This document shows positions 25,728 through 32,479 of a stretch of DNA of 35,512 nt, piece after piece. This DNA comes from an uncultured Treponema sp. (GTDB lineage: Bacteria; Spirochaetota; Spirochaetia; Treponematales; Treponemataceae): the NCBI GenBank assembly GCA_934691925.1, contig CAKUTI010000019.1, positions 1-35,512 on the forward strand, read 5' to 3'. Position 1 is the stretch's first letter. Every line of letters begins with the position of its first letter. The notes under the pieces are model-generated. The model was given only the letters and a program-made list of their open reading frames with translations, ran no database searches and was not told the DNA's origin. The translations under genes were made by a program, and so were the position numbers.

Positions 25728-26168
25728 CTAATTTTCTGATTTTATTTCGCTCAAAGTTTTCTCGTAAATGTCTGCGACTTTGTGCTTTGAAAGCTCTTTC
25801 TCAAATTTCTGCTGGATTTCCTTTAAATCATCGTCGAGGCTTTTTTTTATGTTTCTTCCGACCGGGCATTTTTGGTTCGGCTTCTCGTGGAAATGAAAGA
25901 GATTCTCAACGCCGGTTGTTTCCACCGAGCGGTAAATATCAAGAAAACTGATTTCTGAAAGCGGCCGTTTGAGAGTGATTCCGCCTGTTCCACGCTTTAC
26001 TTCAAGAATTCCGACTTTTTTCAAGTCTCCGAGAAGATTTCTGATAATCACCGGGTTTGCGCCGATGCTGCCAGCCAAAAAATCGCTTGTGATTTTGTTG
26101 CTTTCTGAGAAAAATTCCACAGCAACGAGAATGTGGAGCGAAATCGTAAATTTTGTTGAAACTTGCAT
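25728..26168 (-). CDS. Rrf2-family transcriptional regulator (YwnA-like)
   Basis: A 146-aa regulator with the Rrf2 winged helix: STKFTISLHILVAVEFF, ITSDFLAGSIGANPVIIRNLLGDLKKVGILEVKRGTGG, then a coiled dimerisation helix. Only one cysteine is present in the region (Cys101 in NQKCPVGR), so it cannot carry the three-Cys iron-sulfur cluster of IscR or NsrR and is probably a redox or small-molecule sensor. ATG 26168 has a GGA-type ribosome site. The upstream gene on the same strand encodes an NAD(P)-binding protein, the same pairing as ywnA/ywnB of Bacillus. Confidence 0.88.
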   Translation of the reverse strand: MQVSTKFTISLHILVAVEFFSESNKITSDFLAGSIGANPVIIRNLLGDLKKVGILEVKRGTGGITLKRPLSEISFLDIYRSVETTGVENLFHFHEKPNQKCPVGRNIKKSLDDDLKEIQQKFEKELSKHKVADIYEKTLSEIKSEN

Positions 26169-26247
26169 AATTTTTCCGTTTTGATTTTTTGAAACTGTTG
26201 TAATTATAAGGATTACATTTTTCCGTTGCAAGTTTTTTAGAAGCGAT

Positions 26248-26291
26248 ACAATTCAGCCCTTGAAGCAAAAACACTTCAAGGGCTGAATTGT
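26248..26291. terminator. Perfect 18-bp hairpin between the NAD(P)-binding gene and rrf2
   Basis: ACAATTCAGCCCTTGAAG (26248-26265) and its exact complement (26274-26291) with an 8-base loop. No long T run follows on the minus strand, so it may be a terminator that works poorly, an mRNA-stabilising end for the upstream gene, or a processing site. Confidence 0.5.
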
Positions 26292-26354
26292 GAAGAATTT
26301 TTAGAAAATCGATTCAAGAAATTTTATTTTTCAGAAAATCATTATCAGAAATTT

Positions 26355-26987
26355 TTATTCCTGAACAACTGAAATCCTCTGCTGGATGTGGTTTCCTTTT
26401 TCAATCTCGTCAACAAGCGCAATTGCGTAGTCCGCGTAGGAAATTACGCTTTCGCCTTTGCTGCTTAAGACAAGCTCTTCGCCGCCGAGAATGTATTTTC
26501 CCGTTCGCCCGCCGTCTGCCTGAAAATCTCCCGCTGGAGAAATGTAAGTCCACTTTACGTCTTTTTCCGCGCGCAAAGTCGCAAGCGCAAGTCCATGCGC
26601 CGCGCTCACGCCTTTGTAGAAATCAGGAAAATTTGGCTGAAGCTCCACCGTTGAAGTATGCTCCTTGGTCACAAAAAGAGAGCCGGCTCCGCCAACAACA
26701 ACCAGCCGAGTCTCGCTTCCTTTCAGCAAGTCTGAAAGAAAAGCCGCCGCCTTTGGAATCACATACAAAGTTTCAAGGGTCCAAGCTCCGGTTGCATCCA
26801 CAACTGCGTCAAAACCTTTAAGCTCGTCAGAAGTCAGCTCGAACAAGTCTTTCTTGACGTATTTTTGAGCTTTTGTATTGTTTTCCCTTCGTCCGAAAGC
26901 CGTAACTTCAAATCCGCGCGCAACCGCCTCGTCAATGATTTTTCCTGCCGCTCTTCCATTAGCCGCCACAACTGCAATTTTTTTCAT
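26355..26987 (-). CDS. NAD(P)-binding Rossmann protein (NmrA/YwnB-like)
   Basis: Short atypical SDR-type protein (210 aa). The dinucleotide motif is VVAANGRAAGKIIDEAVARG (usual GATGxxG changed to ANGRAAG), followed by TAFGRRENN, which fits NADP preference, FDAVVDATGAW, and RLVVVGGAGSLFV. It ends with SYADYAIALVDEIE typical of the family. No substrate can be named. The strong AAGGAG site precedes the ATG. A minus-strand promoter with a dyad in the leader suggests control by the Rrf2 regulator encoded next to it. Confidence 0.85.
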   Translation of the reverse strand: MKKIAVVAANGRAAGKIIDEAVARGFEVTAFGRRENNTKAQKYVKKDLFELTSDELKGFDAVVDATGAWTLETLYVIPKAAAFLSDLLKGSETRLVVVGGAGSLFVTKEHTSTVELQPNFPDFYKGVSAAHGLALATLRAEKDVKWTYISPAGDFQADGGRTGKYILGGEELVLSSKGESVISYADYAIALVDEIEKGNHIQQRISVVQE

Positions 26988-27020
26988 AGTTTTCTCCTTG
27001 CGGAACTTTCCGCTTTTTAA

Positions 27021-27089
27021 GTTATAAAATATTTACTTACAACATTTTATTGATGATTGAAATATAATTTATTACATCTTTATTGTCAA
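27021..27089 (-). promoter_or_regulatory. Promoter and leader dyad of the NAD(P)-binding gene
   Basis: Minus-strand TTGACA (27089-27084), 17-base spacer, TATATT (27066-27061); start expected near 27054. Just downstream, 27021-27043 is an imperfect dyad GTTGTAA-N9-TTATAAC (minus strand), a candidate operator for the Rrf2 regulator. Confidence 0.55.
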
Positions 27090-27143
27090 TAAATTTATTA
27101 CAATGTTTCTGATTTTTTTTAATTTCCAGATTTATTTTTTTCC

Positions 27144-27195
27144 TTGAAAATTATTTTTTATTGTGCTTTAATCAATTTGCGACTGATTCGCAAAT
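27144..27195 (+). promoter_or_regulatory. Promoter with overlapping Fur/Zur-type inverted repeat
   Basis: TTGAAA (27144-27149), 17-base spacer, TTTAAT (27167-27172), start expected near 27179. The 21-bp inverted repeat ATTTGCG-N7-CGCAAAT (27175-27195) has perfect 7-bp arms and covers the start, followed by the palindrome GCAAATTTGC. Position argues for autorepression of the Fur-family gene and its znu operon. Confidence 0.6.
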
Positions 27196-27199
27196 TTGC

Positions 27200-27616
27200 A
27201 TGGCGAAAATGAATTATTCTACCGAACAGCGAAATTCTCTTCTTTTATTTCTGAGCGAAAATCCTGACAAAATGTTTTCTGCGAGGCAAATCGAGGATGC
27301 GCTTTGCGAAAAGGAAATCAGCAAAAGCGCGATTTACAGAAATCTTGCCGAGCTTGAATCCGAGGGAAAAATCAAGAGAAACAGCAAAAGCGGCTCGCGG
27401 GAATCTTTTTATCAGTTTTTTGACTGCAATTCCTGCCGAACGCACATTCATCTTTCGTGCCGAAAATGCGGAAAAATTTTTCATCTTGATGATTCCGCTG
27501 CGGAAAATCTCGTTTCGTCGCTTGAAAAAAATGCCGGATTTGAAGTGAGTTTAGGCGAAAGCACTTTGGTTGGAATTTGCAAGTCTTGTGGAGAAAAAAA
27601 TGAGAAGACAGAATAA
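27200..27616 (+). CDS. Fur-family metalloregulator, probably Zur
   Basis: A 138-aa Fur-type repressor: winged helix (FSARQIEDALCEKEISKSAIYRNLAELESEGKIKR) and dimerisation domain with the HIHLSCRKCG motif. It has three CxxC pairs (C76-C79, C87-C90, C127-C130); the last two form the usual structural zinc site and the first is extra. Zur is favoured because the zinc-type transporter genes znuA, znuC and znuB follow, znuA overlapping its end by 17 bases. A start at 27200 or 27209 is possible; an upstream in-frame start at 27161 lies before the predicted transcription start. Fur or PerR function cannot be fully excluded. Confidence 0.85.
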   Translation: MAKMNYSTEQRNSLLLFLSENPDKMFSARQIEDALCEKEISKSAIYRNLAELESEGKIKRNSKSGSRESFYQFFDCNSCRTHIHLSCRKCGKIFHLDDSAAENLVSSLEKNAGFEVSLGESTLVGICKSCGEKNEKTE

Positions 27617-28646
27617 AATTTTTACGGTTTGCGGGCTTTTGTTTGCAGTTTTGGTTTTGCTTTTTGGATGCAAAAAAAGTCAGAGTCAAAAATCTTTTTC
27701 GGAAAGTCAAAATCAGAAAGTGAAAGTTGTGGCGACGATTTTTCCGCTTTACGACTGGGCAAAAAATATTGTTTTTGGAAGCGAGAATGTGGAGCTGGAG
27801 CTTCTTGTGAAAAACGGCTCGGATTTGCACTCGTTTCAGCCTTCAACGCAGGACATCGTGAAAATCTCGACGGCGGACGTTCTGATTTATGTCGGCGGAG
27901 AAAGCGATAGCTGGCTTGACGATGCGCTTAAAAATTCTGTGAACAAGAATCAGTCTGTGATAAATCTGATGAAAGAGCTTTCTGAATCTGTGAAGGAAGA
28001 GGAAATTGTGGAGGGAATGTCAGAGAACGAAAAAAAAGCGGAAAAAATGCTTGAACTTGAAAATTCTGCGGAGAATCAGAAAGAAGAGGTTGAATACGAC
28101 GAGCACATCTGGCTTTCTGTTGAGAACGCAAAATCTTCTGTTGAAAAAATCGCGGCGGTTCTGGAAGAGAAGGACGCTAGCGAAAAATCTCTTTTTGAGG
28201 CGAACAAAAAATCTTATCTTGAAAAGCTCGGAGAGATGGAAATTGTGATTGACTATGAAAAGGTTGAAGAGCCTGAAAAACGGCAGACAATCGTTGTTTG
28301 CGACCGTTTTCCGTTCAGATATATGACCGATGAGCTAGGAGTAAAATATTACGCGGCTTTTGCAGGCTGCTCGGCGGAAAGCGAGGCGAGCTTTGAGACA
28401 ATTGCGTTTCTTTCAAGGAAAATAAGGGAGCTGGAATGCGACGAGGTTTTTGTGACGGAAAGCTCGGACAAGAAAATCGCTCAGACAGTGATAAAAAACG
28501 CCGGCCTTGAAGGAAAATGCGGAATTTCGGTTCTGGACTCAATGCAGTCAACAACGCTTGGCGAGGCTGAAAAAGGCAAAAACTACATTGATGTTATGAA
28601 AGAAAACTACAGAAAACTGGGATTTGCGAATGAGTTCGCAAAATGA
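27600..28646 (+). CDS. znuA: Zinc-type ABC transporter binding lipoprotein
   Basis: Cluster A-I metal-binding lipoprotein (348 aa) delivering Zn (or Mn) to the ZnuB/ZnuC pair. The signal peptide ends at LLFGC (Cys24). Metal ligands: His77 in SDLHSFQPS, His169 in YDEHIWLSVENA; where the third His is usual the sequence reads VVCDRFPFRYM, and the fourth acidic ligand is in TESSDKKIAQT. The flexible loop before the second His (about 132-168) is rich in Glu and Lys, not in His as in classical ZnuA. GGAG lies before ATG 27600, which overlaps the regulator gene by 17 bases; the longer TTG-started frame is not needed. Confidence 0.9.
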   Translation: MRRQNKIFTVCGLLFAVLVLLFGCKKSQSQKSFSESQNQKVKVVATIFPLYDWAKNIVFGSENVELELLVKNGSDLHSFQPSTQDIVKISTADVLIYVGGESDSWLDDALKNSVNKNQSVINLMKELSESVKEEEIVEGMSENEKKAEKMLELENSAENQKEEVEYDEHIWLSVENAKSSVEKIAAVLEEKDASEKSLFEANKKSYLEKLGEMEIVIDYEKVEEPEKRQTIVVCDRFPFRYMTDELGVKYYAAFAGCSAESEASFETIAFLSRKIRELECDEVFVTESSDKKIAQTVIKNAGLEGKCGISVLDSMQSTTLGEAEKGKNYIDVMKENYRKLGFANEFAK

Positions 28647-28714
28647 AGTGTGAAAAATACTGTTGAAAACTTTTTTCAGATAAAGACAGAAAATTTTATT
28701 ATTAAGGAGCAAAC

Positions 28715-28816
28715 GCGTTAGGGGTAGTAGCACCGCCGGAGACGTCCGCGAAGCGGATGAAGTGGTACAAAATCAAAAAGTGCCTGCTTTTTGATTTTGT
28801 ACATAGCCCGGCCCGG
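28715..28816 (+). repeat. Modular intergenic repeat, copy between znuA and znuC
   Basis: Starts GCGTTAGGGGTAGTAGC, contains a perfect 16-bp hairpin GTACAAAATCAAAAAG (28765-28780) / CTTTTTGATTTTGTAC (28787-28802) with loop TGCCTG, and ends ATAGCCCGGCCCGG. It has the same start and end blocks as the copy at 12201 with a different hairpin between them. It lies within the znu transcript in the 283-bp znuA-znuC gap, which has no gene. Confidence 0.65.
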
Positions 28817-28929
28817 CAGTTCTTTTTCGTGGAATTTTTTCTTTTCGTGTGATTGATTTCCGGCTGGGAGCTGGGATAGAAAAAGAAAAACTTGAAACAG
28901 AGAGCTGCCGGGAAACGCCCAAAAGAAAA

Positions 28930-29649
28930 ATGGCTCAGTTGACTTGCAGAAATTTGACGGTTGGATACGACTCAAAAATAATTTTGCGCGGATTAAATTT
29001 TTCGGTGAGCGCCGGAGATTATCTTTGCATTGTGGGCGAGAACGGCTCTGGAAAAACGACTTTAATGAAGACGATTCTGCGACTTTTAAAGCCGATTTCA
29101 GGCAAGATTGAAACTGGAGACGGACTTTTGCCGGACGAAATCGGATATTTGCCACAGCAGACTTTTGTCCAGAAGGATTTTCCGGCGAGCGTGACGGAAA
29201 TTGTCCTGAGCGGAAACCAAAGCCGGTGTGGAAAGCGACCGTGGTACATCAAGGCGGAAAAGCAGATTGCAAAGGAAAATATGGAGAAGATGGGAATCTC
29301 TCATCTTGCGAAAAAATGCTACCGCGAGCTTTCTGGCGGGCAGCAGCAGAGAGTCTTGCTTGCCCGCGCGCTGTGCGCAACCCAAAAAATGCTTTTGCTT
29401 GACGAGCCTGTAAGCGCGCTTGACCCTGCGGCGCAGGACGAGATGTATTCGCTGATTGAAAAGCTCAACAGAGAGGGAATCACAATCATAATGATTAGCC
29501 ACGATATTGAAGCCGCCTTAAAATACGCGACGCACGTTCTTCACATCGGCGAGGAAGTTTTCTTTGGAACAAAGGCGGAATTTGTCCATAAGTCAACTTG
29601 CCCGGACTGCAACGGGCAAATCCGGAAGATTTTTGGAAGAAGACTGTGA
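28930..29649 (+). CDS. znuC: Metal ABC transporter ATP-binding protein
   Basis: ATPase of the zinc/manganese importer (239 aa), cytoplasmic. Walker A GENGSGKTT, Q-loop region YLPQQTFVQKDFPAS, signature LSGGQQQR, Walker B MLLLDEPVSALD and switch ISHDIEAAL are all intact. The C-terminus has CPDCNGQ, a CxxC pair near the end found in some members. ATG 28930 begins the conserved domain; an in-frame GTG at 28849 would add 27 non-conserved residues overlapping nothing useful. It is preceded by a modular repeat and separated from znuB by 246 bp. Confidence 0.93.
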   Translation: MAQLTCRNLTVGYDSKIILRGLNFSVSAGDYLCIVGENGSGKTTLMKTILRLLKPISGKIETGDGLLPDEIGYLPQQTFVQKDFPASVTEIVLSGNQSRCGKRPWYIKAEKQIAKENMEKMGISHLAKKCYRELSGGQQQRVLLARALCATQKMLLLDEPVSALDPAAQDEMYSLIEKLNREGITIIMISHDIEAALKYATHVLHIGEEVFFGTKAEFVHKSTCPDCNGQIRKIFGRRL

Positions 29650-29752
29650 AATTTCGCGTTGATTTTTGTGTTGCTGCGGGTGTGAGAAAAAAAGCGATTC
29701 TGAATTTGCTGAAAACTTAAAAACAGTTTCTCAAAATCTCAAAATCGCGATT

Positions 29753-29808
29753 TCTGCAAGTTCGGCAAACTTAACGTTCATCTGCAAGTTTTGCAGATTT
29801 AATGTTCA
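29753..29808 (+). repeat. Tandem duplication of 28 bp in the znuC-znuB gap
   Basis: Two abutting 28-base units (29753-29780 and 29781-29808), 23 of 28 identical, each opening TCTGCAAGTT and closing TTAA-GTTCA. The second contains the dyad ATCTGCAA-GTT-TTGCAGAT. It could be a regulatory site for znuB or a simple replication-slippage duplication. The rest of the gap has no gene. Confidence 0.6.
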
Positions 29809-29895
29809 CGCTGATTTTTTCAGGCTTTGCGGCGTTTCTTAATTTGACAGATAATTTTTGTAGATTCGAGGACGATTTTTTTTGGGAGTAAAATT

Positions 29896-30726
29896 ATGTC
29901 AACTTTGATTCAATATTTTCATTTTCCTTTTGTTCAGTACGCGTTTATTGTCGGAGTCTTGATTGCGCTTTGCTCTTCGCTTCTCGGCGTCACGCTTGTC
30001 TTGAAGCGGTTCAGCTTTATCGGCGACGGCCTTAGCCATGTTGCGTTCGGCGCGATGTCGATTGCCGCAGTCTTGAATCTTTCGAACAATATGTATCTAG
30101 TTTTGCCGTTTACTGTTGTTTCTGCGGTTTTGCTTTTGCGCACTGGAAAAAACACAAAAATTCAGGGGGATGCCGCAATTGCTGTGATTTCTGTTGCGTC
30201 TCTTGCTCTCGGCTATCTGATTATGAACATTTTCAAGTCCGGCTCGAACCTTGCAGGCGATGTCTGCTCAACGCTTTTCGGCTCGACTTCGATTCTGACG
30301 CTCAAAAAAAGCGAGGTCTGGCTTTGCGTTGTTCTTTCAGTTGTCGTGATTGCGTGCTTTTTTATTTTCTACAACAAGATTTTTGCCGTCACTTTTGACG
30401 AGAATTTTGCGCAGGCGGTCGGAACGCATGCCGGAGCTTACAATCTTGCGATTGCCGTGATTATCGCTGTGATTATCGTTCTTGCGATGAATCTTGTCGG
30501 CTCTCTTCTGATTTCCGCGCTTGTGATTTTTCCGGCTCTTTCTGCGATGCGCGTTTTCAAGAGCTTCAAGTCCGTCATAATATGCTCCGCCGTGATAAGC
30601 GTTGTGTGCGCGGTTTCAGGGCTTTTGATTTCAATTCTTGCAGGAACGCCTGTCGGCTCAACAATCGTTGCCGCGGACTTGGCAGCGTTCCTGATTTTTT
30701 ATATCGCGGGAAAATTTGCGAGATAG
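29896..30726 (+). CDS. znuB: Metal ABC transporter permease
   Basis: Inner-membrane permease of the ABC-3 family (276 aa) with about eight membrane segments. Family marks: GVTLVLKRFSFIGDGLSHVAFGAMSIA near residue 31, LFGSTSILTL, and the late MNLVGSLLISALVIFPALSAMR that contacts the ATPase. GGGAG lies 5 bases before the ATG. It completes the uptake system with znuA and znuC. Whether zinc or manganese is the main substrate is inferred from the neighbouring Fur-family gene. Confidence 0.93.
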   Translation: MSTLIQYFHFPFVQYAFIVGVLIALCSSLLGVTLVLKRFSFIGDGLSHVAFGAMSIAAVLNLSNNMYLVLPFTVVSAVLLLRTGKNTKIQGDAAIAVISVASLALGYLIMNIFKSGSNLAGDVCSTLFGSTSILTLKKSEVWLCVVLSVVVIACFFIFYNKIFAVTFDENFAQAVGTHAGAYNLAIAVIIAVIIVLAMNLVGSLLISALVIFPALSAMRVFKSFKSVIICSAVISVVCAVSGLLISILAGTPVGSTIVAADLAAFLIFYIAGKFAR

Positions 30727-30826
30727 ATTGATTTTCAACTTTTCGTGGTTGGAAAGACTGAAAATTTTTTGCCGAACGCTAGGCTTTAATAAAAAATCCG
30801 ACTGCCGGGAAAGGCATCTTGACTTT

Positions 30827-31183
30827 TTAATATTCAACAACGGCTTTGTTCCAGTCGAGCGAGACGAATTTCAGGCTGATTTCTTCAAGCGGATTTGAGC
30901 CGCCGATTTTTCTTGCATTTATGCTGTCGCCTTCGCTCACGTAATATTCAAAAACAACCGGCGCGTACTGATTTTTTGAGGCTGCAACGCTCACACACCA
31001 CAAGTTTTGCCCGGCTTTTTTTATGCTTGAAACGCTCGCCGTTTCTGAAAGCGAAATGTCGGTCGGAAGAAAATATTCTGTAAGCGAGCTTGCGAATCTA
31101 TCTCCTGTGCGCAAGGTGAACCTTTCCGCCGACAAGAACTGAAAAAGCACGGCGAATACAAAAAATGCAAAAAGTTTTTTCAT
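30827..31183 (-). CDS. Small secreted protein of unknown function
   Basis: A 118-aa product not recognised as any family. The ATG at 31183 (MKKLFAFFVFAVLFQFLSA) opens a clear signal peptide with cleavage expected before ERFTL, and AAGGA lies upstream. The mature part (about 99 aa) is beta-rich in character, with VVFEYYVSEGDS and ISLKFVSLDWNKAVVEY at the end, and has a single cysteine. It is convergent with znuB. A candidate minus-strand promoter lies within the 28-bp repeat at 31244-31271 that recurs at 33451. Confidence 0.65.
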   Translation of the reverse strand: MKKLFAFFVFAVLFQFLSAERFTLRTGDRFASSLTEYFLPTDISLSETASVSSIKKAGQNLWCVSVAASKNQYAPVVFEYYVSEGDSINARKIGGSNPLEEISLKFVSLDWNKAVVEY

Positions 31184-31243
31184 GAAAGTTTTCCTTATAG
31201 AATTTTGTTGGTATTTTTTTGAAGCAAATTTTCCTATAAATCT

Positions 31244-31271
31244 TATGATTTTGAATTTTTGTTGTCTATAA
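31244..31271 (+). repeat. Left 28-bp direct repeat bounding the mini-island
   Basis: Identical at 25 of 28 positions to 33451-33478; both begin TATGATTT and end TTTTTGTTGTCTATAA. Read on the minus strand it contains TAGACA-N17-TAAGAT, a likely promoter of the secreted-protein gene. It could be an attachment site duplicated when the island arrived. Confidence 0.6.
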
Positions 31272-31283
31272 CGCGGAATTTTT

Positions 31284-31730
31284 CTATCTAGCCTGAATTT
31301 CGAGCTCCAATTAAAATTTACAAAAAAACGCAAAGCCTTATTTGTCCTGACGGCAAGAAAATTTAAAGGATTGCCATGAAATGAGCGTTTTTTGCTCTTT
31401 GGCTATCAAGCATAATCTTTATCCACGCTCAGCATTTTGTTGATGTACGCTCAGCAAAATCTTTATCTACGCTCAATATTTTGCTATTGTACGGTCAGCA
31501 TAATCTTTTTGCACGAAAGGGAAAATCAACAAAAGGAGATTATCATCCGCAAGGCTCCGAGCCTTCCGGGTAACGTTGGAAAACAATTTTCAGCTTGAAT
31601 GACATAAGGCTGGAAGTACCCGCCATTTTTTTCTATAGCATAGTCGCTTGCATGCTAAGCTCCGGCCTGGCCTTCTATCAAAACTTCTTCAGCCCCGGCT
31701 TATTTAAAACTCGAAATTCGGGCTATCTAG
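31284..31730 (+). mobile_element. MITE-like 431-bp element with 8-bp target duplication
   Basis: The direct repeat CTATCTAG is found exactly at 31284-31291 and 31723-31730. Between them, 31292-31722 starts CCTGAATTTCGAG and ends CTCGAAATTCGGG, terminal inverted repeats matching at 12 of 13 positions, with weaker similarity further in. It has no transposase; contents are a 22-bp tandem array (31409-31518), a small GGCTCCGAGCC hairpin and short stems. It is therefore a non-autonomous element. Removing it leaves the XRE stop codon intact, since the TAG stop lies in the duplicated bases. The parent insertion-sequence family is not recognised. Confidence 0.75.
31409..31518 (+). repeat. Five tandem 22-bp repeats inside the MITE-like element
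   Basis: Units begin at 31409, 31431, 31453, 31475 and 31497, each exactly 22 bases. Most start AGCA and end ACGCTC. Units 1, 3 and 5 share an AATCTTT core and units 2 and 4 share an ATTTTG core, so the higher-order period is 44 bp. Spacing is about two helical turns. Function unknown; protein binding sites or transposition enhancers are possible. Confidence 0.7.
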
Positions 31731-32049
31731 TGTATTTTTCATCAAGCGCATTCACAACATTGTAGACAACATCTAAGTCGCTTTGGGAAAAACGGCGAAG
31801 CTTAGTTTCTATTTCCTTGACTTGCGGATTTTCGGCGGAATCGTTTGCTAAAGGCGGAAAATCCAAAAGATACTCAAGGCTCACTCCGAGATAGTGCGCG
31901 GTTTTTAATGCCGTGTCTGCGGCTGGAATGCTGTTTCGTTTTATTCCAAAACTGATGTTTGTAACATCGAATCCGATTTCAGAAGCAAGTTCTTTTCTGC
32001 TTTTCCCAAGATAATCAAGCTCTTCATCAACTTTCTTCCAAAAATTCAT
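31723..32049 (-). CDS. XRE-family transcriptional regulator of the mini-island
   Basis: A 108-aa helix-turn-helix protein. The N-terminal XRE domain (about 5-62) reads SRKELASEIGFDVTNISFGIKRNSIPAADTALKTAHYLGVSLEYLLD. A linker and a C-terminal helix (KLRRFSQSDLDVVYNVVNALDEKY) follow, probably for dimerisation. ATG 32049 is preferred; an in-frame TTG at 32067 adds six residues. Neither has a strong ribosome site. Its promoter overlaps that of the divergent three-gene operon, and three copies of RTGA-N6-TCAT sit there, so it probably represses both directions. The stop codon lies within the 8-bp duplication of the MITE-like element. Confidence 0.85.
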   Translation of the reverse strand: MNFWKKVDEELDYLGKSRKELASEIGFDVTNISFGIKRNSIPAADTALKTAHYLGVSLEYLLDFPPLANDSAENPQVKEIETKLRRFSQSDLDVVYNVVNALDEKYTR

Positions 32050-32060
32050 ATCTGCAAGAT

Positions 32061-32157
32061 ATGACAAAACTCATTTTTTAACTTGTAAAAAAAGAGATTT
32101 GTTATATAATCAATAATATAAAATGACAATTCTCATTTTATATGTGAGAAAAGTCAT
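32061..32157. promoter_or_regulatory. Overlapping divergent promoters with three RTGA-N6-TCAT operators
   Basis: Operators: ATGACAAAACTCAT (32061-32074), ATGACAATTCTCAT (32123-32136) and GTGAGAAAAGTCAT (32144-32157). The second and third are 21 bp apart and the first and second 62 bp, so all fall on about the same helical face. Rightward promoter: TTGTAA (32082-32087), N17, TATAAT (32105-32110). Leftward promoter: TTGTCA (32129-32124), N17, TATAAC (32106-32101), its -35 lying inside the second operator. Confidence 0.7.
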
Positions 32158-32189
32158 TTTTGATAAATTTCACTGCAAGAGGTGTTTGT

Positions 32190-32450
32190 ATGGATTTTTT
32201 TGGTTTTGCGTCTGATGTTTTAAAGAGTTACTCAATTGACGATTTAAAAAAGAAGAACGTTCGTTTCAATGCTGTTAGTACAATCAATGATATTTTGTGT
32301 TACATCGCAGACAATCATATTCAGCCAGATAGCAACGAAGGGCAGCATATCACAATTGACTTAAATGCTGCCATAAGTGATTTCAACAAGGATTTTGAAA
32401 AACGCGGTGTTAAACCAAATCTTTCATTGAACTGGGAATTGTCTGACTAA
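32190..32450 (+). CDS. Small protein of unknown function, first gene of the XRE-controlled operon
   Basis: An 86-aa product, not recognised. It has no signal peptide or membrane segment and is predicted to be soluble, mixed helical (FGFASDVLKSYSIDDLKKKN, then INDILCYIADNHIQ) with an acidic end. AAGAGGT lies 7 bases before the ATG. Base composition is more AT-rich than in the housekeeping genes nearby, in line with acquired DNA. It starts 29 bases before the next gene's start region, so the three rightward genes form one operon. Confidence 0.65.
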   Translation: MDFFGFASDVLKSYSIDDLKKKNVRFNAVSTINDILCYIADNHIQPDSNEGQHITIDLNAAISDFNKDFEKRGVKPNLSLNWELSD

Positions 32451-32479
32451 AATTTAAGTTGATTAAGAGGAAAATTGAT

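Noticed and set aside
31409..31518. CRISPR array
   Set aside because: Units are 22 bases and directly abut without unique spacers; no cas genes are present.
31543..31626. 27-codon minus-strand frame inside the MITE-like element
   Set aside because: No ribosome site and no recognisable product; a chance frame cannot be excluded.
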